A DNA stretch of 64,000 nt from Sphingomonas bacterium (GCF_903642285.1 NZ_CAHJWJ010000008.1:1-64000); one strand, 5' to 3'. Counted from the stretch's first letter, positions 26,759-36,264 are shown. Numbers and translations are program-made. Notes: generated from the letters alone by a model not told the origin.

Positions 26759-28735
26759 GTGACTGCGGAAACCGACACCCTCGTAAAACCTGACATGAAG
26801 GCTGTGCTGGAGCGCACCCATGTCAGCAAGGATCTCCAAGGCTTCCTGCTTCCGACGCTTGAGGCGGTGTCGAACGCCATGCACGGGATCGAGACACGCT
26901 TCGGCGAGGAAGCTCGAAAGCACGGGACGATCGAGATCGCCATATCGGGTATCAACGATCCAAGGCACCTCATGATCTCCATCACCGACAACGGCATCGG
27001 CCTCGATGATAGCAATTACACGTCTTTCAAGACGCCGTTCTCGGGTCACAAGCTTCGCCAGAACGGCCGTGGCTTTGGCCGCTTCATCGCCTTCAAAGTC
27101 TTCAATCGCATCCTCTACTCAAGCCGCTTTGAAGCGCTGCCGGCGCCGGATAAGCGCACCTTCCGGTTCGATATTCACCAGAAAAACGAGCTGATCTACC
27201 ATGATGGCGAACCGGACTTCGCCCATCTCGGCCTCCGCGTCGACTACGACGAGCCCCGCCCGGAATGGCAAGAACTGATCGCGACCCTCGACCAGAGCGA
27301 CATTGCTGATCACATCGGCAGCCACTTCCTGCCGCACTTCCTTTACCGCTGGCTCCCTGAGATCACCATCCGGTTCGATGATGCCGAGCCGAGCAGCATC
27401 ACAGCGCATTTCAAGAACGTGTTCGTGCAGTCAGACGCTGGATCGTTCGACGTCCAGATCGACGGCAAGGTGGAGCGCATCGATTATTCGCTGACCAAGG
27501 TGCCCCGAACCCGGTCGTTCAAGAATCACAGCCTGCTGTTCGCCGCTGGCGATCGTATCGTCGGCAACCCGCGCGACCTCACGAACCTGCTCGGCCAGCC
27601 GGCTTTCTATGACGACAACGACCAGGCCTACATCGTGATCGCGGTCGTTCGATCGAGCGCTTTCGAGACCCGGCTCAATGACGCACGGACCGGCATCAAC
27701 ATTACCCCTACGGCGGTTGAGGAGATCGTTGGCGCGATCGGCGATATCATTCAGAAGACCGAGAACACCCAAATTGCTAAGATCAAGGCGACGCAATCGC
27801 GCGATCTGGAAGGCGCGCTTCAGGAGAATCCGATCTTACGCATCGGCCTCAAGGGCCAGTCCATCTCGTCCTACGTGGCAGGGAAGCCTAACAACTGGAA
27901 GGCCCAGGACTTCGTCTCAAACCTCGCTATCGAGCGCTATCGGGTCTCGCGCGACCTATCCAAGGCGATCACGAGCGCGGCCAACAATCCTGATGATTAT
28001 ATGGCCAATATCAAGGACATCGTCGACAAGATCGATGCATCCAATAAAGAAGCGCTCGCAGAATATGTCGTGCATCGCAAAAAGGTGATCGAACTGATCG
28101 AAGCCGCTCGCAAATATGGCACCACCGGTGCGCACGCGCCCGAGGACACGATCCACGACCTCGTCTTCCATCGGTTCTCTGACAGCGTTGATACCGACTA
28201 TTTCGAGCACAACCTTTGGCTGATCGACGATGCCCTTGCGTTCCTCCCATACATCTCGAGCGACCGGGCGATGCACGGCAAGGGTCGCAAGAAGGGAGAC
28301 AAGATCGCTGATCTCGCCTTCTTCGACGATAGCCTTGTCCTCGGAGACAACGACGGAACCACGATCACGATCGTCGAGTTCAAGCGGCCGAGCCGCGACG
28401 ATTATCGGTTTGGCGACGTGAAGCACGATCCGGTCATGCAGGTTATTGAGACCCTTAAAGGCGCCACCGCGGCGGGTGGCATCGCAAAGACGGATGGTTC
28501 GCACTTCGCCTTTCGGGGCGTCGTTCGTCGCTTTGGCTACATCGTCGCAGACCTAAAGCCATCGCTTGAGACCGTTCTGCGGAACCACGATTTCAAGAAC
28601 GATTGGAATCCAGACATCTACGTCCGTTACCGCGACAACGAACAGATCTTCATCCAGGCAATGGGGTACGACACGCTTATCGCGCACGCTAAAAAGCGCA
28701 ATCAGGCGTTTTTCAGCGTCCTATTTGGCGAGTAG
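26759..28735 (+). CDS. GHKL ATPase fused to a PD-(D/E)XK-like nuclease domain (candidate defence protein)
   Basis: A 658-residue protein, GTG start with GGAG upstream. Residues 33-110 hold a Bergerat (Hsp90/MutL-type) ATP site: N-box E35-AVSN-A40, then ITDNGIGL with D77 and G79/G81, then GRGFGRF at 103-109. The middle (about 150-330) looks like an S5-type transducer region. The C-terminus has D518 (KIADLAFF), then ITIVEFKRP with E540-x-K542 and Q561, the order of a PD-(D/E)XK site; the VEFKRP strand recalls Shedu-type nucleases. ATP-gated DNA cleavage is inferred. Related MutL/MORC-like ATPases with nuclease domains are known from restriction-like systems. It is single-gene in appearance and sits in accessory DNA beside conjugation relics. 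Confidence 0.7.
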   Translation: MTAETDTLVKPDMKAVLERTHVSKDLQGFLLPTLEAVSNAMHGIETRFGEEARKHGTIEIAISGINDPRHLMISITDNGIGLDDSNYTSFKTPFSGHKLRQNGRGFGRFIAFKVFNRILYSSRFEALPAPDKRTFRFDIHQKNELIYHDGEPDFAHLGLRVDYDEPRPEWQELIATLDQSDIADHIGSHFLPHFLYRWLPEITIRFDDAEPSSITAHFKNVFVQSDAGSFDVQIDGKVERIDYSLTKVPRTRSFKNHSLLFAAGDRIVGNPRDLTNLLGQPAFYDDNDQAYIVIAVVRSSAFETRLNDARTGINITPTAVEEIVGAIGDIIQKTENTQIAKIKATQSRDLEGALQENPILRIGLKGQSISSYVAGKPNNWKAQDFVSNLAIERYRVSRDLSKAITSAANNPDDYMANIKDIVDKIDASNKEALAEYVVHRKKVIELIEAARKYGTTGAHAPEDTIHDLVFHRFSDSVDTDYFEHNLWLIDDALAFLPYISSDRAMHGKGRKKGDKIADLAFFDDSLVLGDNDGTTITIVEFKRPSRDDYRFGDVKHDPVMQVIETLKGATAAGGIAKTDGSHFAFRGVVRRFGYIVADLKPSLETVLRNHDFKNDWNPDIYVRYRDNEQIFIQAMGYDTLIAHAKKRNQAFFSVLFGE

Positions 28736-28897
28736 CGCGCTTTGGAACGTAGTCGCTCTCAACCGCGGCAGGCATGTTCTCGTCGCACCCCATCACAGGA
28801 GCCAGCGGTCGATCTGGTTGTCGAGCCGACCCCGCTCGCCTAGGTTGACACCGCAAACAGGCGCGGACGGACCATCTCTCCCTGCCTTGCGGGAAAG

Positions 28898-29668
28898 TTG
28901 GGATTTTTGAAGAAACGCGTACTCGTCACCGACGTCGACAACACCCTGCTGGATTGGCAGGAGCTCTGGTATCAGACCTTTTCGGCAATGATCGGCAAGG
29001 TTCTCGAGATTTCTGGCGTTGATCCCGAGGAGTTCTACGTCCAGTGCAGCGTGATCCACCAAAAATACGGCACGAGCGAATATTCGCGCCTTCTCGAGGA
29101 ACTGCCGTGTCTTCGCGCGCTCTATGGTGATGATACCGTCGCCATCATGGCGCCGGCAATCGACGCATTCCGCGAGGCCCGCCGCAGCGCCTTGCGGCTC
29201 TACCCGACTGTGGAGCAGACGTTGAAGTCGCTTAAAGCGGCCGGCGTTCTTATCGCCGCTTTTACCGAGTCCAAGGCATTTTACACCAACTACCGATTTC
29301 GCAAGCTCGGCCTCGACGGCCTGATCGACTACCTTTACTCACCCGAAGATCACAGCATGCCCGACGAGACGCCGGGCACCCGGTTCTATGCTCCCGAAAC
29401 CTACAGCTTCAAACATACGGTCCATCATTACACCCCCGAAGGTGAGATGAAACCCAACCCCGACATCCTCATCCAGATCATCGCGGATCTCGGCGCCTCA
29501 ATTCCGGAGGTGGTCTATGTCGGCGACAATATCCTCAAGGACGTCTTCATGGCCCAGCAGGCCGGTGTTACCGATGTCCACGCGCTATATGGCGCCAGTC
29601 AGCACAAACCCGAATATGAGCTGCTGCGGAACGGTTGCAGGCGCAAGACGAGCTCGGTCGCGACGTGA
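28898..29668 (+). CDS. HAD-family hydrolase, C-terminus replaced by foreign sequence
   Basis: The product has HAD motif I VLVTDVDNTLLDW at the N-terminus, motif II Thr in IAAFTESKAFY, motif III Lys in EMKPNPDILI and motif IV VVYVGDNILKDVFMAQQAGV, so the phosphatase core is complete. Substrate unknown. The start is TTG 28898 or TTG 28907, the latter giving KKRVLVTDVDN. After about residue 246 (PEYELLRN) the frame enters DNA that encodes a relaxase in another frame, so the last ten residues (CRRKTSSVAT) are not native. The gene was cut by recombination near 29630. Confidence 0.75.
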   Translation: MGFLKKRVLVTDVDNTLLDWQELWYQTFSAMIGKVLEISGVDPEEFYVQCSVIHQKYGTSEYSRLLEELPCLRALYGDDTVAIMAPAIDAFREARRSALRLYPTVEQTLKSLKAAGVLIAAFTESKAFYTNYRFRKLGLDGLIDYLYSPEDHSMPDETPGTRFYAPETYSFKHTVHHYTPEGEMKPNPDILIQIIADLGASIPEVVYVGDNILKDVFMAQQAGVTDVHALYGASQHKPEYELLRNGCRRKTSSVAT

Positions 29669-30402
29669 CTGTGCAGACCGAGCGCGGTGAGCGACAGTTC
29701 GCCGAGAACGACCGAATCCTGTTCCTCAGGAATGAGCGTGAGCTCGGCGTGAAGAACGGCTCGCTCGGCACCGTCGAGAAAGCGAGCCGCGACACGCTCG
29801 CTGTCCGCCTCGATGACGGTCGCAGGGTCGAGGTCGATCTCAAGAGCTACTCAGCTGTCGATCATGGCTATGCCGCCACCGTCCACAAGACGCAGGGCAT
29901 GACCGTCGACCGCACCCATGTCCTCGCCACGCCCGGGATGGACGCGCACTCCAGCTATGTCGCGCTGTCGCGGCACCGGACGGGCACTGCGCTACACTAC
30001 GGCCGCGACGACTTCGCCGACGAGCAGCAGCTGCGTCGCGTGCTCGCCCGCGAGCGGCCTAAGGACATGGCGCTCGACTATGACCGCGAACCGGGAGCGC
30101 AGTCACGCGGCGACCGCGCGCCGACCAGGAGCGCGCGTGATGCCCCGGACGCGACCGCCTTGCGACAACCGGCCCAAGCAGCTGGCGCTGCCGCGACGCG
30201 CGGCGCCGCCGGGAAGGAAAGGGAAGCCGCTGCGGGTGCAGTCACTCCCGCCCCGGATCGCGCAAAGCGCCTGCGCGAGACCTTCGCGGCGCTGGCCGAT
30301 GCGCCGCAGCGCTCGCCGGAGCAGACGCGGGCGGCGTTCGCGGCCGCTGCCAAGGCGTTGCCGACGCCGAGCCGCGATCGCGATTATGGCGCCGAGCTGT
30401 GA
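29635..30402 (+). pseudogene. traA: TraA conjugal relaxase/helicase, C-terminal fragment
   Basis: The 255 codons match the end of Ti-type TraA (MobF-like relaxase plus RecD-type helicase). ERQFAENDRILFLRNERELG is the SH3-like insert region, YAATVHKTQGMTVDRTHVLA the UvrD-C-terminal motif, and SSYVALSRHRTGTALHYGRD the final helicase motif. A disordered Ala/Arg-rich tail follows. The relaxase and helicase N-terminal two thirds are missing, so it cannot function. Its 5' border coincides with the broken end of the HAD gene. The stop overlaps the next gene start by four bases (GTGA), as in an intact transfer operon. Confidence 0.85.
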
Positions 30403-30938
30403 GCGGCGGTGCCACCAGCGGCGGCGGTCAGGGATCCGGTTCGGGTCCGATCGTCCATCAGATCAGCTTCCTGCTGTCGCTGGTGGCGATCGCTCTTGGC
30501 TGGCAGTTCGTGGCGCGCCTGATCCCCGCCGATGCGCGCTTCGCCTGGCGCGACCTCGTGCTAGAGCATTGGCGGCACCGAGCGGCGCTCCAGCCTTATC
30601 TCGACCAGCGCTGGCTCTGGCTCGCACTCCATCGCTACCATGTCTGGTTTGCGCTTGCCGCGCTCCCCGGCACCCTTGCGATCGGCACGGTCCAGGCGGT
30701 CGATCGCCGTACACCTTGGGCGTTGCTCGCGGCGCCGCTCGGCTGGGGCGGCGGGTGCCTGGTCGGTCTGTGGCTCTACACGAGCTTCCTGGCCGGCAGC
30801 CCGATGCTCGCCGTGCTGCTGCCGGCGATCTTCGGCTATCTGGGCGGTGCGGTCGCCCCGCGGCTCGGCGCCTGGCCGCCCAGATACACCTCTGCGCGGC
30901 ACGCGGATGCGCGGAACCGCGAACCTGCTTCGCGGTAG
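30399..30938 (+). pseudogene. N-terminal membrane part of a TraD-like coupling protein (frameshifted)
   Basis: From GTG 30399 the frame encodes a Gly-rich start, hydrophobic helices (about residues 22-40, 86-103, 109-133 and 137-151) and then VAPRLGAWPPRYT, after which it degenerates to SARHADARNREPASR and stops. The next base register continues LRGTRMRGTANLLRGRLITG, the usual run into the coupling protein ATPase core. A net one-base shift near 30885-30895 therefore appears to have split a single gene of about 590 codons. It could be a true mutation or a base-call error. Confidence 0.65.
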
Positions 30939-32175
30939 GCTGATCACTGGCCTTACCGGGCGCGTCGCGCTTGCCGGTGTGCCGCTGACGCCCGAGGATG
31001 AAACGATGCACGTCGCCGCGATCGGCGCGACCGGCTCGGGTAAGTCGACCGCCCTCCGCGCGCTGATCGCCGACGCATCCCGCCGCGGGGACCGGCAGGT
31101 GGTCGCCGATCCCGACGGCTCGGCGCTTAGCGTCTTCCATCAGCCCGGCGACATCATCCTCAACCCCTATGACGCGCGCTGCGCGCGCTGGGATCTGCTG
31201 AGCGAGATCGAGCAGGTCGGCGACTTCGCGATGGTGGCGCAGTCGCTGCTGCCGCATCTGGGCCATGGCGATCACGACCAGTGGATCAGCTACGGCCAGC
31301 AGTTCCTCGCCAGCGCCATGGAAAGCTGGGTCGTCAATGCCATGGGCAGCTCGGCCGAGTTCGTGATGGCGCTCGGCTCGGCCAACAAGGCGCAGCTGAA
31401 GGCGCTTTGCCAGGGCACGCCGGCGGCGCGCTATTTCGAGGAGGGCGGCGAGCGCATGCTCGCCAGCATCCTCGGGACGGTCACACCCGCCGTCGCCAGC
31501 CTGCGCAGCTTCGCCGTGCAGACGGGACCGGCCTTCTCCGTCCGGCGCTGGGTGCGTAATGGTAGCGGCTCGCTGTGGATGCCCTATGCCGCGAACCAGA
31601 TCGCGGCGCTGCGCGGGCTCATCTCCTGCTGGATGAATCTAGCGATCATGGAAACGCTGTCGCTAGCGCCCTCGACCGAACGCCGCATTTGGTTCCATGT
31701 CGACGAACTCGACGCGCTGGGGCGCATCGAGGGGCTCAAGGACGCACAGGCTCGACTGCGCAAGTTCGGCGGACGCGTCGCAATCGGGTTTCAGAGCTTC
31801 GCCCAGGTCAAGCAGATCTATGGCGAGGGTGCGCATACTATCATTGAGAATTGCGGAAATCTTCTGCTGCTCCGCTGCGGTCTTAGCGAAGGGGGCGGTA
31901 CTGCCGAACTCGCCTCCGACCTAATCGGCAGTCGTGAAGTCGATCGTGATGACGTAAGTCAGTCACGCACGCGCGGGCGGTTCATCTCACGGTCGATGTC
32001 GATGCAAAGCAAGCGAAGCATTGAGGATGTCGCGCTCGCCAGCGAGATAATGCAGCTTCACAATCGAGAGGGCTTCGTAAAAAGAGCGACCGAGTCGGAC
32101 TGGTGGCGTGTCCGCTTCCCTTACGTGAACTATCCATTACGTGTCCAAGGCTTCGAGCTCGGTCATGATAGTTGA
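30907..32175 (+). CDS. traD: Type IV coupling protein ATPase domain (TraD/TrwB-like)
   Basis: The 422-residue frame from ATG 30907 has Walker A AAIGATGSGKSTALRALIAD (about residues 36-55), a Walker B-like WFHVDELDALGRIEGL and GFQSFAQVKQIYGEGAHTII typical of TrwB/TraD AAA domains. The C-terminus is VRFPYVNYPLRVQGFELG. Coupling proteins hand relaxase-bound DNA to a type IV channel. The membrane anchor is in the preceding out-of-frame segment, so the protein made from this start would be soluble and probably not functional in transfer. Confidence 0.82.
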   Translation: MRGTANLLRGRLITGLTGRVALAGVPLTPEDETMHVAAIGATGSGKSTALRALIADASRRGDRQVVADPDGSALSVFHQPGDIILNPYDARCARWDLLSEIEQVGDFAMVAQSLLPHLGHGDHDQWISYGQQFLASAMESWVVNAMGSSAEFVMALGSANKAQLKALCQGTPAARYFEEGGERMLASILGTVTPAVASLRSFAVQTGPAFSVRRWVRNGSGSLWMPYAANQIAALRGLISCWMNLAIMETLSLAPSTERRIWFHVDELDALGRIEGLKDAQARLRKFGGRVAIGFQSFAQVKQIYGEGAHTIIENCGNLLLLRCGLSEGGGTAELASDLIGSREVDRDDVSQSRTRGRFISRSMSMQSKRSIEDVALASEIMQLHNREGFVKRATESDWWRVRFPYVNYPLRVQGFELGHDS

Positions 32176-32635
32176 GTTCGGTGACTGGGTCATCTCGTTC
32201 CAGGTCATTCTGCAAAAGTGTTTCTTTGATCGTTTCAACGATCCTGCCAGGGCGCCCTTACTGAGTTCGGACACGTAAGCGAGTCGCCGGATAGAGCGGG
32301 TTACGAAATGTAGCTGATCCCTGAGCACTTCGCGAGCGTCTATTTGTCGGAGAAGCGGTCTTTGACCGGGTCGGCGCGCAGTACGCGCTGCGAGCACTTC
32401 GATGTCGCAGTCAAGCTACACAACATGGCCACGTTCCAGGACGAGTGAGGTGGTGCTGGCAATCTGGACAAGAGGCGAGCTATCCCAGACGTGGGGCATG
32501 AACGGGAGTGAAGACGGCCCGGAAACGGTACAAAAACGGACCCGGCGTCAAACTGTACCAGCGGTTCACACGAAAGACTTGGCCGGTACGCGTAGGACCG
32601 CGCTTTCACGACGAAGAGCAGTGTGTTGTGCGTCA
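32176..32635. other. 460-base gap, nothing recognised
   Basis: No coding frame with family resemblance, no tRNA and no clear repeat. It joins the end of the conjugation-gene relics to the catabolic island and may hold the boundary between them. Confidence 0.4.
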
Positions 32636-34888
32636 CTACTTGAACCGAAACGTCACCTCCCCACCGAAAGTCCTAGGAAGTTGATACTGAGCCTGATGCG
32701 TCTGTGTAAGGTCGCTGGTAAACACTCCCGCAAGGATCGTCTTGTCGGCGATGTTCCGAACGAAAGCGCGCAGCTGAACTCCACTCCCCGCCAGTTCGTA
32801 GGTCAGGAACGCGTTGCCGGTCATGTATCCATCTTGCCGATCGAGCCCTTCATTGAAGGGACGGAAAAAATAGTCGGAAGTGTAAGTCAGCTCGCCGCGC
32901 GCAGTCAGGTGATTTCTACCGATAGCCGTGCCATATTGCAGTCCCAGCGTCCCGCTGAACCGCGGTGCACGGTTGAGCCGCTTTCCACTTAGGTCCTGCT
33001 CGCCAGCGGCAAGGTTGATGGGGTCGAAATTGAAATAGCGGCCATAACGAGCATTTAGGTAGGTACCGTGACCATCGATCTGCAGGCCGGATGCGGGGCG
33101 GGCGGTCAGCTCGATTTCAGCGCCATCGACCTTAGCGGTTGCGGCGTTCGTGATCGAATAGCTGACGCCGACGATCTGCGCGGTCTGCAGATCATTATAG
33201 TCGTAGTGAAACGCCGACAGCGCGGTGTCCATCAGGCCGTCGAACAGTCTCGCTTTGTAGCCGACCTCATACGCGTTGATGTGCTCGGGCCGGAAGGTCG
33301 ATCCGCACGAGCCCGTATTGAAGCCGCCGGCCTTGAAGCCCTGCTGCCACTGACCATAGAACTGGCTAGTCGTATTCGGGTGAAACTGAATGCCGGCCTT
33401 TCCTGAGACGTTGGAATAGCTGACCTGATCTGGTTGCGCCGTGCAGCCGAGCAGGATGGCATCATTGAAGGTTAGGCCAAGGCCGCTGGTAAGGACGATC
33501 GTGCGGGAATCGTGCGTGTAGCGGGCGCCGCCGTAAAGGCTAACCCAAGGCGCCAGTTTAAGCTCGCCATCGCCGAACACCGCGACAGAGTCGGTCCGTT
33601 GGCGGCTGATCTGCTCGATCTGGGCGCCGTTCGGAACCGGTGAGCCGTCGATAACTACGAAGCCCTGCGTCGGGTTATTAAATGGAAAGGTCTGCCTTCC
33701 CGTGAGCCGGTCGTGATCATAGAAGCCGCCGAGAACGCCGCTCAACGGCCCCGCCTTAATGCCGAGATCGAGTTCCTGCTGAAAGGATCGAGAGCGATCA
33801 GCGCGGCTAGAGTTGCAGGTCGGTGTTGCGGTGCCGTCACAATCGGCGTGACGACGCTGATAATCCAGATCCGTGTAAGACGTAAGCGAAGTCAGGCTCA
33901 CCGAACGCGACAAATCCCATTTTGCGGAAAGGCTCCCGCCCTGATCGGTTTGGACGTCCTCTGGCGAGAAATCGAACGTCGGTCGTCGCGGGTCGAGAGA
34001 CGCCGGGTGATTCGCGAAATCTGGGTTGTTCGCTGTCTGAAACGCAGACACCGACTCGCGGTTCGTCCAGAAATCGGTTGTGTTGCGCCCTGCGAAGTAG
34101 AATCCATCCAGTCGCAAATCGACATTGCCGGCAGGAAAAGCCTCAAGCGTCCCGCGCACGCCGTCTTCGTAATTGGTGCCCAGCTTATCGCCAGTCAAGT
34201 CATTTACCGCGTAGCCGTCCCGACGCTGGCTGGACAGTCCAGCAACACGGATCAATAACTTGTCAGCAATGATCGGACCGGAGAGCGCCGCCTCCTCGCG
34301 GAACGAACCGAGGTTGCCGGCGCTGAGCGTGATGAAGCCGGAGAGTTCCTGTGTTGGGCGAGCGGGCGTGATGTTGATTGCGCCACCGGTTGCGTTGCGG
34401 CCATACAGCGTTCCCTGTGGCCCGCGGAGCACTTCCACCCTGCCCACGTCCATCAATAGAAAATCAAGTGGCGTGGCCTGAGACAGATATACACCGTCGC
34501 GGTAGAGCGCGATCGAGCTCTCAATGCCGCCGATCAGCGCGTCGAGGCTGATACCGCGGATCGTCACAAGCGACACACCGCCCGCCTCCCCTATTTGCAG
34601 ACCGGGTACCGTGGTGCTCAAATCCGTAAGCGACGTGACGTGCTGTTCGCGAAGTGCATCACCGCCGATCGACGTGATCGCGGCGGGTGTGTCCCGGAGC
34701 GTCGTGTCGCGTCGCAAAGCCGTGACGACGATGTCGCGATTATCGATGGCACGATTGTCAGCAACTGGCGCGGACGTTCCAGAGGTTTGGGTTGGAGCCG
34801 CCTGCGCTAGCGCTTCTGCAGGCAAACAGGAGGCAGTGGCCATCGCCACTGACAGCAGTACCGTTTGCGAACGCGGACGAGCCTTCAT
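32636..34888 (-). CDS. TonB-dependent outer-membrane receptor
   Basis: A 750-residue outer-membrane active transporter. It has a signal peptide (about residues 1-28, ending LPAEALAQA) and a TonB-box-like region with DIVVTALRRDTTLRDTPAAI. The plug motifs are LTDLSTTVPGLQI, VTIRGIS and VEVLRGPQGTLYGRNATGGA, and the beta-barrel ends in RTFGGEVTFRFK with a terminal aromatic-containing strand. It diverges from the tandem TetR gene, so that regulator probably controls it. Context suggests import of the substrate of the catabolic operon at 36338-47203. Confidence 0.93.
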   Translation of the reverse strand: MKARPRSQTVLLSVAMATASCLPAEALAQAAPTQTSGTSAPVADNRAIDNRDIVVTALRRDTTLRDTPAAITSIGGDALREQHVTSLTDLSTTVPGLQIGEAGGVSLVTIRGISLDALIGGIESSIALYRDGVYLSQATPLDFLLMDVGRVEVLRGPQGTLYGRNATGGAINITPARPTQELSGFITLSAGNLGSFREEAALSGPIIADKLLIRVAGLSSQRRDGYAVNDLTGDKLGTNYEDGVRGTLEAFPAGNVDLRLDGFYFAGRNTTDFWTNRESVSAFQTANNPDFANHPASLDPRRPTFDFSPEDVQTDQGGSLSAKWDLSRSVSLTSLTSYTDLDYQRRHADCDGTATPTCNSSRADRSRSFQQELDLGIKAGPLSGVLGGFYDHDRLTGRQTFPFNNPTQGFVVIDGSPVPNGAQIEQISRQRTDSVAVFGDGELKLAPWVSLYGGARYTHDSRTIVLTSGLGLTFNDAILLGCTAQPDQVSYSNVSGKAGIQFHPNTTSQFYGQWQQGFKAGGFNTGSCGSTFRPEHINAYEVGYKARLFDGLMDTALSAFHYDYNDLQTAQIVGVSYSITNAATAKVDGAEIELTARPASGLQIDGHGTYLNARYGRYFNFDPINLAAGEQDLSGKRLNRAPRFSGTLGLQYGTAIGRNHLTARGELTYTSDYFFRPFNEGLDRQDGYMTGNAFLTYELAGSGVQLRAFVRNIADKTILAGVFTSDLTQTHQAQYQLPRTFGGEVTFRFK

Positions 34889-34933
34889 ATCTTGCCTCTC
34901 CTGGCGTGGCTTCGTGCGAGCCTTATTAACTTG

Positions 34934-34961
34934 AAACTACATGGAGGGACTGCGGTGTCAA
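34934..34961 (-). promoter_or_regulatory. Probable promoter of the receptor gene
   Basis: On the minus strand TTGACA (34961-34956) is followed after 16 bases by TAGTTT (34939-34934), about 45 bases before the receptor start. The region is shared with the divergent TetR gene at 35020 and is where a repressor would be expected to bind. Confidence 0.45.
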
Positions 34962-35019
34962 GGCGAAAAGCGGATTCTATTTGCCGGATGGCGCTCCCAG
35001 TGTTCTGGGTTGTGCTCGC

Positions 35020-36264
35020 ATGAGCAACCCAGCCAAGACCCCTAGCCGCCTAACGGAGCTGCTGAACAATGCTGTTGTCGTTCTCAATGAACGCGGGATT
35101 TCCCAGACCTCACTTGCAGATATCGCTGACGATCTCGGCATCTCGCGCGCAGCGCTATATTATTATATCGAGGATCTGCCCGACCTTGTTTTCCAGTGTT
35201 ATCGCCTCTCGTGCGAACGCATGTCGGCCTCGTTGGCGCATGAGGTTCGCAGCGGCGGGACAGAGTTGTCGATCATCGCGCAGTTCATCGCCGTTGTGCT
35301 GGCGCCCGATGCCGATAAATTCGCCAGCCTGAGTGAAATCGGATATTTGAGGGAGCCGCAACGCGAAGTTATCCTGGGCCTTTATGATGGCATGCTTGCG
35401 CAGCTAGCGGGGCTCATCTCCAAGGGTGTTTCGTCGGGAAGGCTGCGGTCCTGCGATCCCTGGATCGCAGCTAACACGATCGTCAGCCTGCTATTCTGGA
35501 CCCCCCTGACGTTGCCCTGGTCTGCCGGTAAACGGTTTTCGGACGTAACGCTGCCGACTGCACTGAGCGACTTTGTCCTCCATGGCGTGCTTACCGGGCC
35601 ACGGATTGCAGACGAACTGGTGCCGGTCCCTTTTGACGAGCTGATGCCGTCATCTAAAGGTCTGTTTGACAAAGAATATCTCACAAACGCACGACGTGAA
35701 GCACTGCTAAGGGCCGCCTCCCGACTGTTCAACGGTAAGGGTATCGACGCGACCTCGCTGGATGAAATCGCGGAAAGCGTCGGGGCGACGAAGCGGGCCA
35801 TTCTGCACTACTTTGGCGACAAGCAGGGTTTGGTCGAGCAGGCGTATAAGCGCTCTTTCGCGATTGCTTCACTCATCCCGGTTAGCCTCGTTAATAAGTC
35901 CGTCCCGCCAGCCACACGGTTGGCCAGCGCCTGCGCAGCAGACGCCGAAGCCTATCTGGATGTGCTTGTGTCGCCCCTCACGGCACGTGCTGGTTTCCGT
36001 TCGCTGAGACAAGCGGTGCAAAGTGATTTGGAGGCGCTTTCGCTCGACCTGCGTGAACAATATCGAGCGCTGGTCTCGCAAGCCCAGGATGCGGGCGTGC
36101 TACGCGCGATTGATGGTGAGGCCTTTTTGCTGCTCCTCCCCGGCGCTTTTGCTTGGCTCAGTCGCGGCACGCTCGACGTGGATCGCTCCGACCGGCACCG
36201 CATCGCTCGAGAGATCAGTGACCTTCTGATGCACGGTATAGGCCGATCCGATTTAGGAACGTAA
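35020..36264 (+). CDS. Tandem double TetR-family regulator
   Basis: The 414-residue product contains two complete TetR/AcrR units in one chain. The first DNA-binding helix-turn-helix is SLADIADDLGISRAALYYYI (residues 31-50), the second SLDEIAESVGATKRAILHYF (about 246-265). Each is followed by a helical ligand-domain region. TetR proteins are normally about 200 residues and dimeric, so this chain may act as a covalent dimer or bind two different half-sites. ATG 35020 starts SNPAKTPSRL; an upstream TTG is less likely. It diverges from the receptor gene and precedes the catabolic operon. Confidence 0.88.
   Translation: MSNPAKTPSRLTELLNNAVVVLNERGISQTSLADIADDLGISRAALYYYIEDLPDLVFQCYRLSCERMSASLAHEVRSGGTELSIIAQFIAVVLAPDADKFASLSEIGYLREPQREVILGLYDGMLAQLAGLISKGVSSGRLRSCDPWIAANTIVSLLFWTPLTLPWSAGKRFSDVTLPTALSDFVLHGVLTGPRIADELVPVPFDELMPSSKGLFDKEYLTNARREALLRAASRLFNGKGIDATSLDEIAESVGATKRAILHYFGDKQGLVEQAYKRSFAIASLIPVSLVNKSVPPATRLASACAADAEAYLDVLVSPLTARAGFRSLRQAVQSDLEALSLDLREQYRALVSQAQDAGVLRAIDGEAFLLLLPGAFAWLSRGTLDVDRSDRHRIAREISDLLMHGIGRSDLGT

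Noticed and set aside
26175..27015. Two minus-strand open frames with GIEPLTSALP and EGDRTLDLSL strings
   Set aside because: These strings are well-known false translations of DNA opposite tRNA genes; they overlap the tRNA-Thr fragment and the start of the ATPase gene.
25119..32175. tRNA-Gly as attachment site of the accessory segment
   Set aside because: No second copy of the tRNA-Gly 3' end was found downstream and no integrase gene is present; the tRNA-Thr half is a better candidate.
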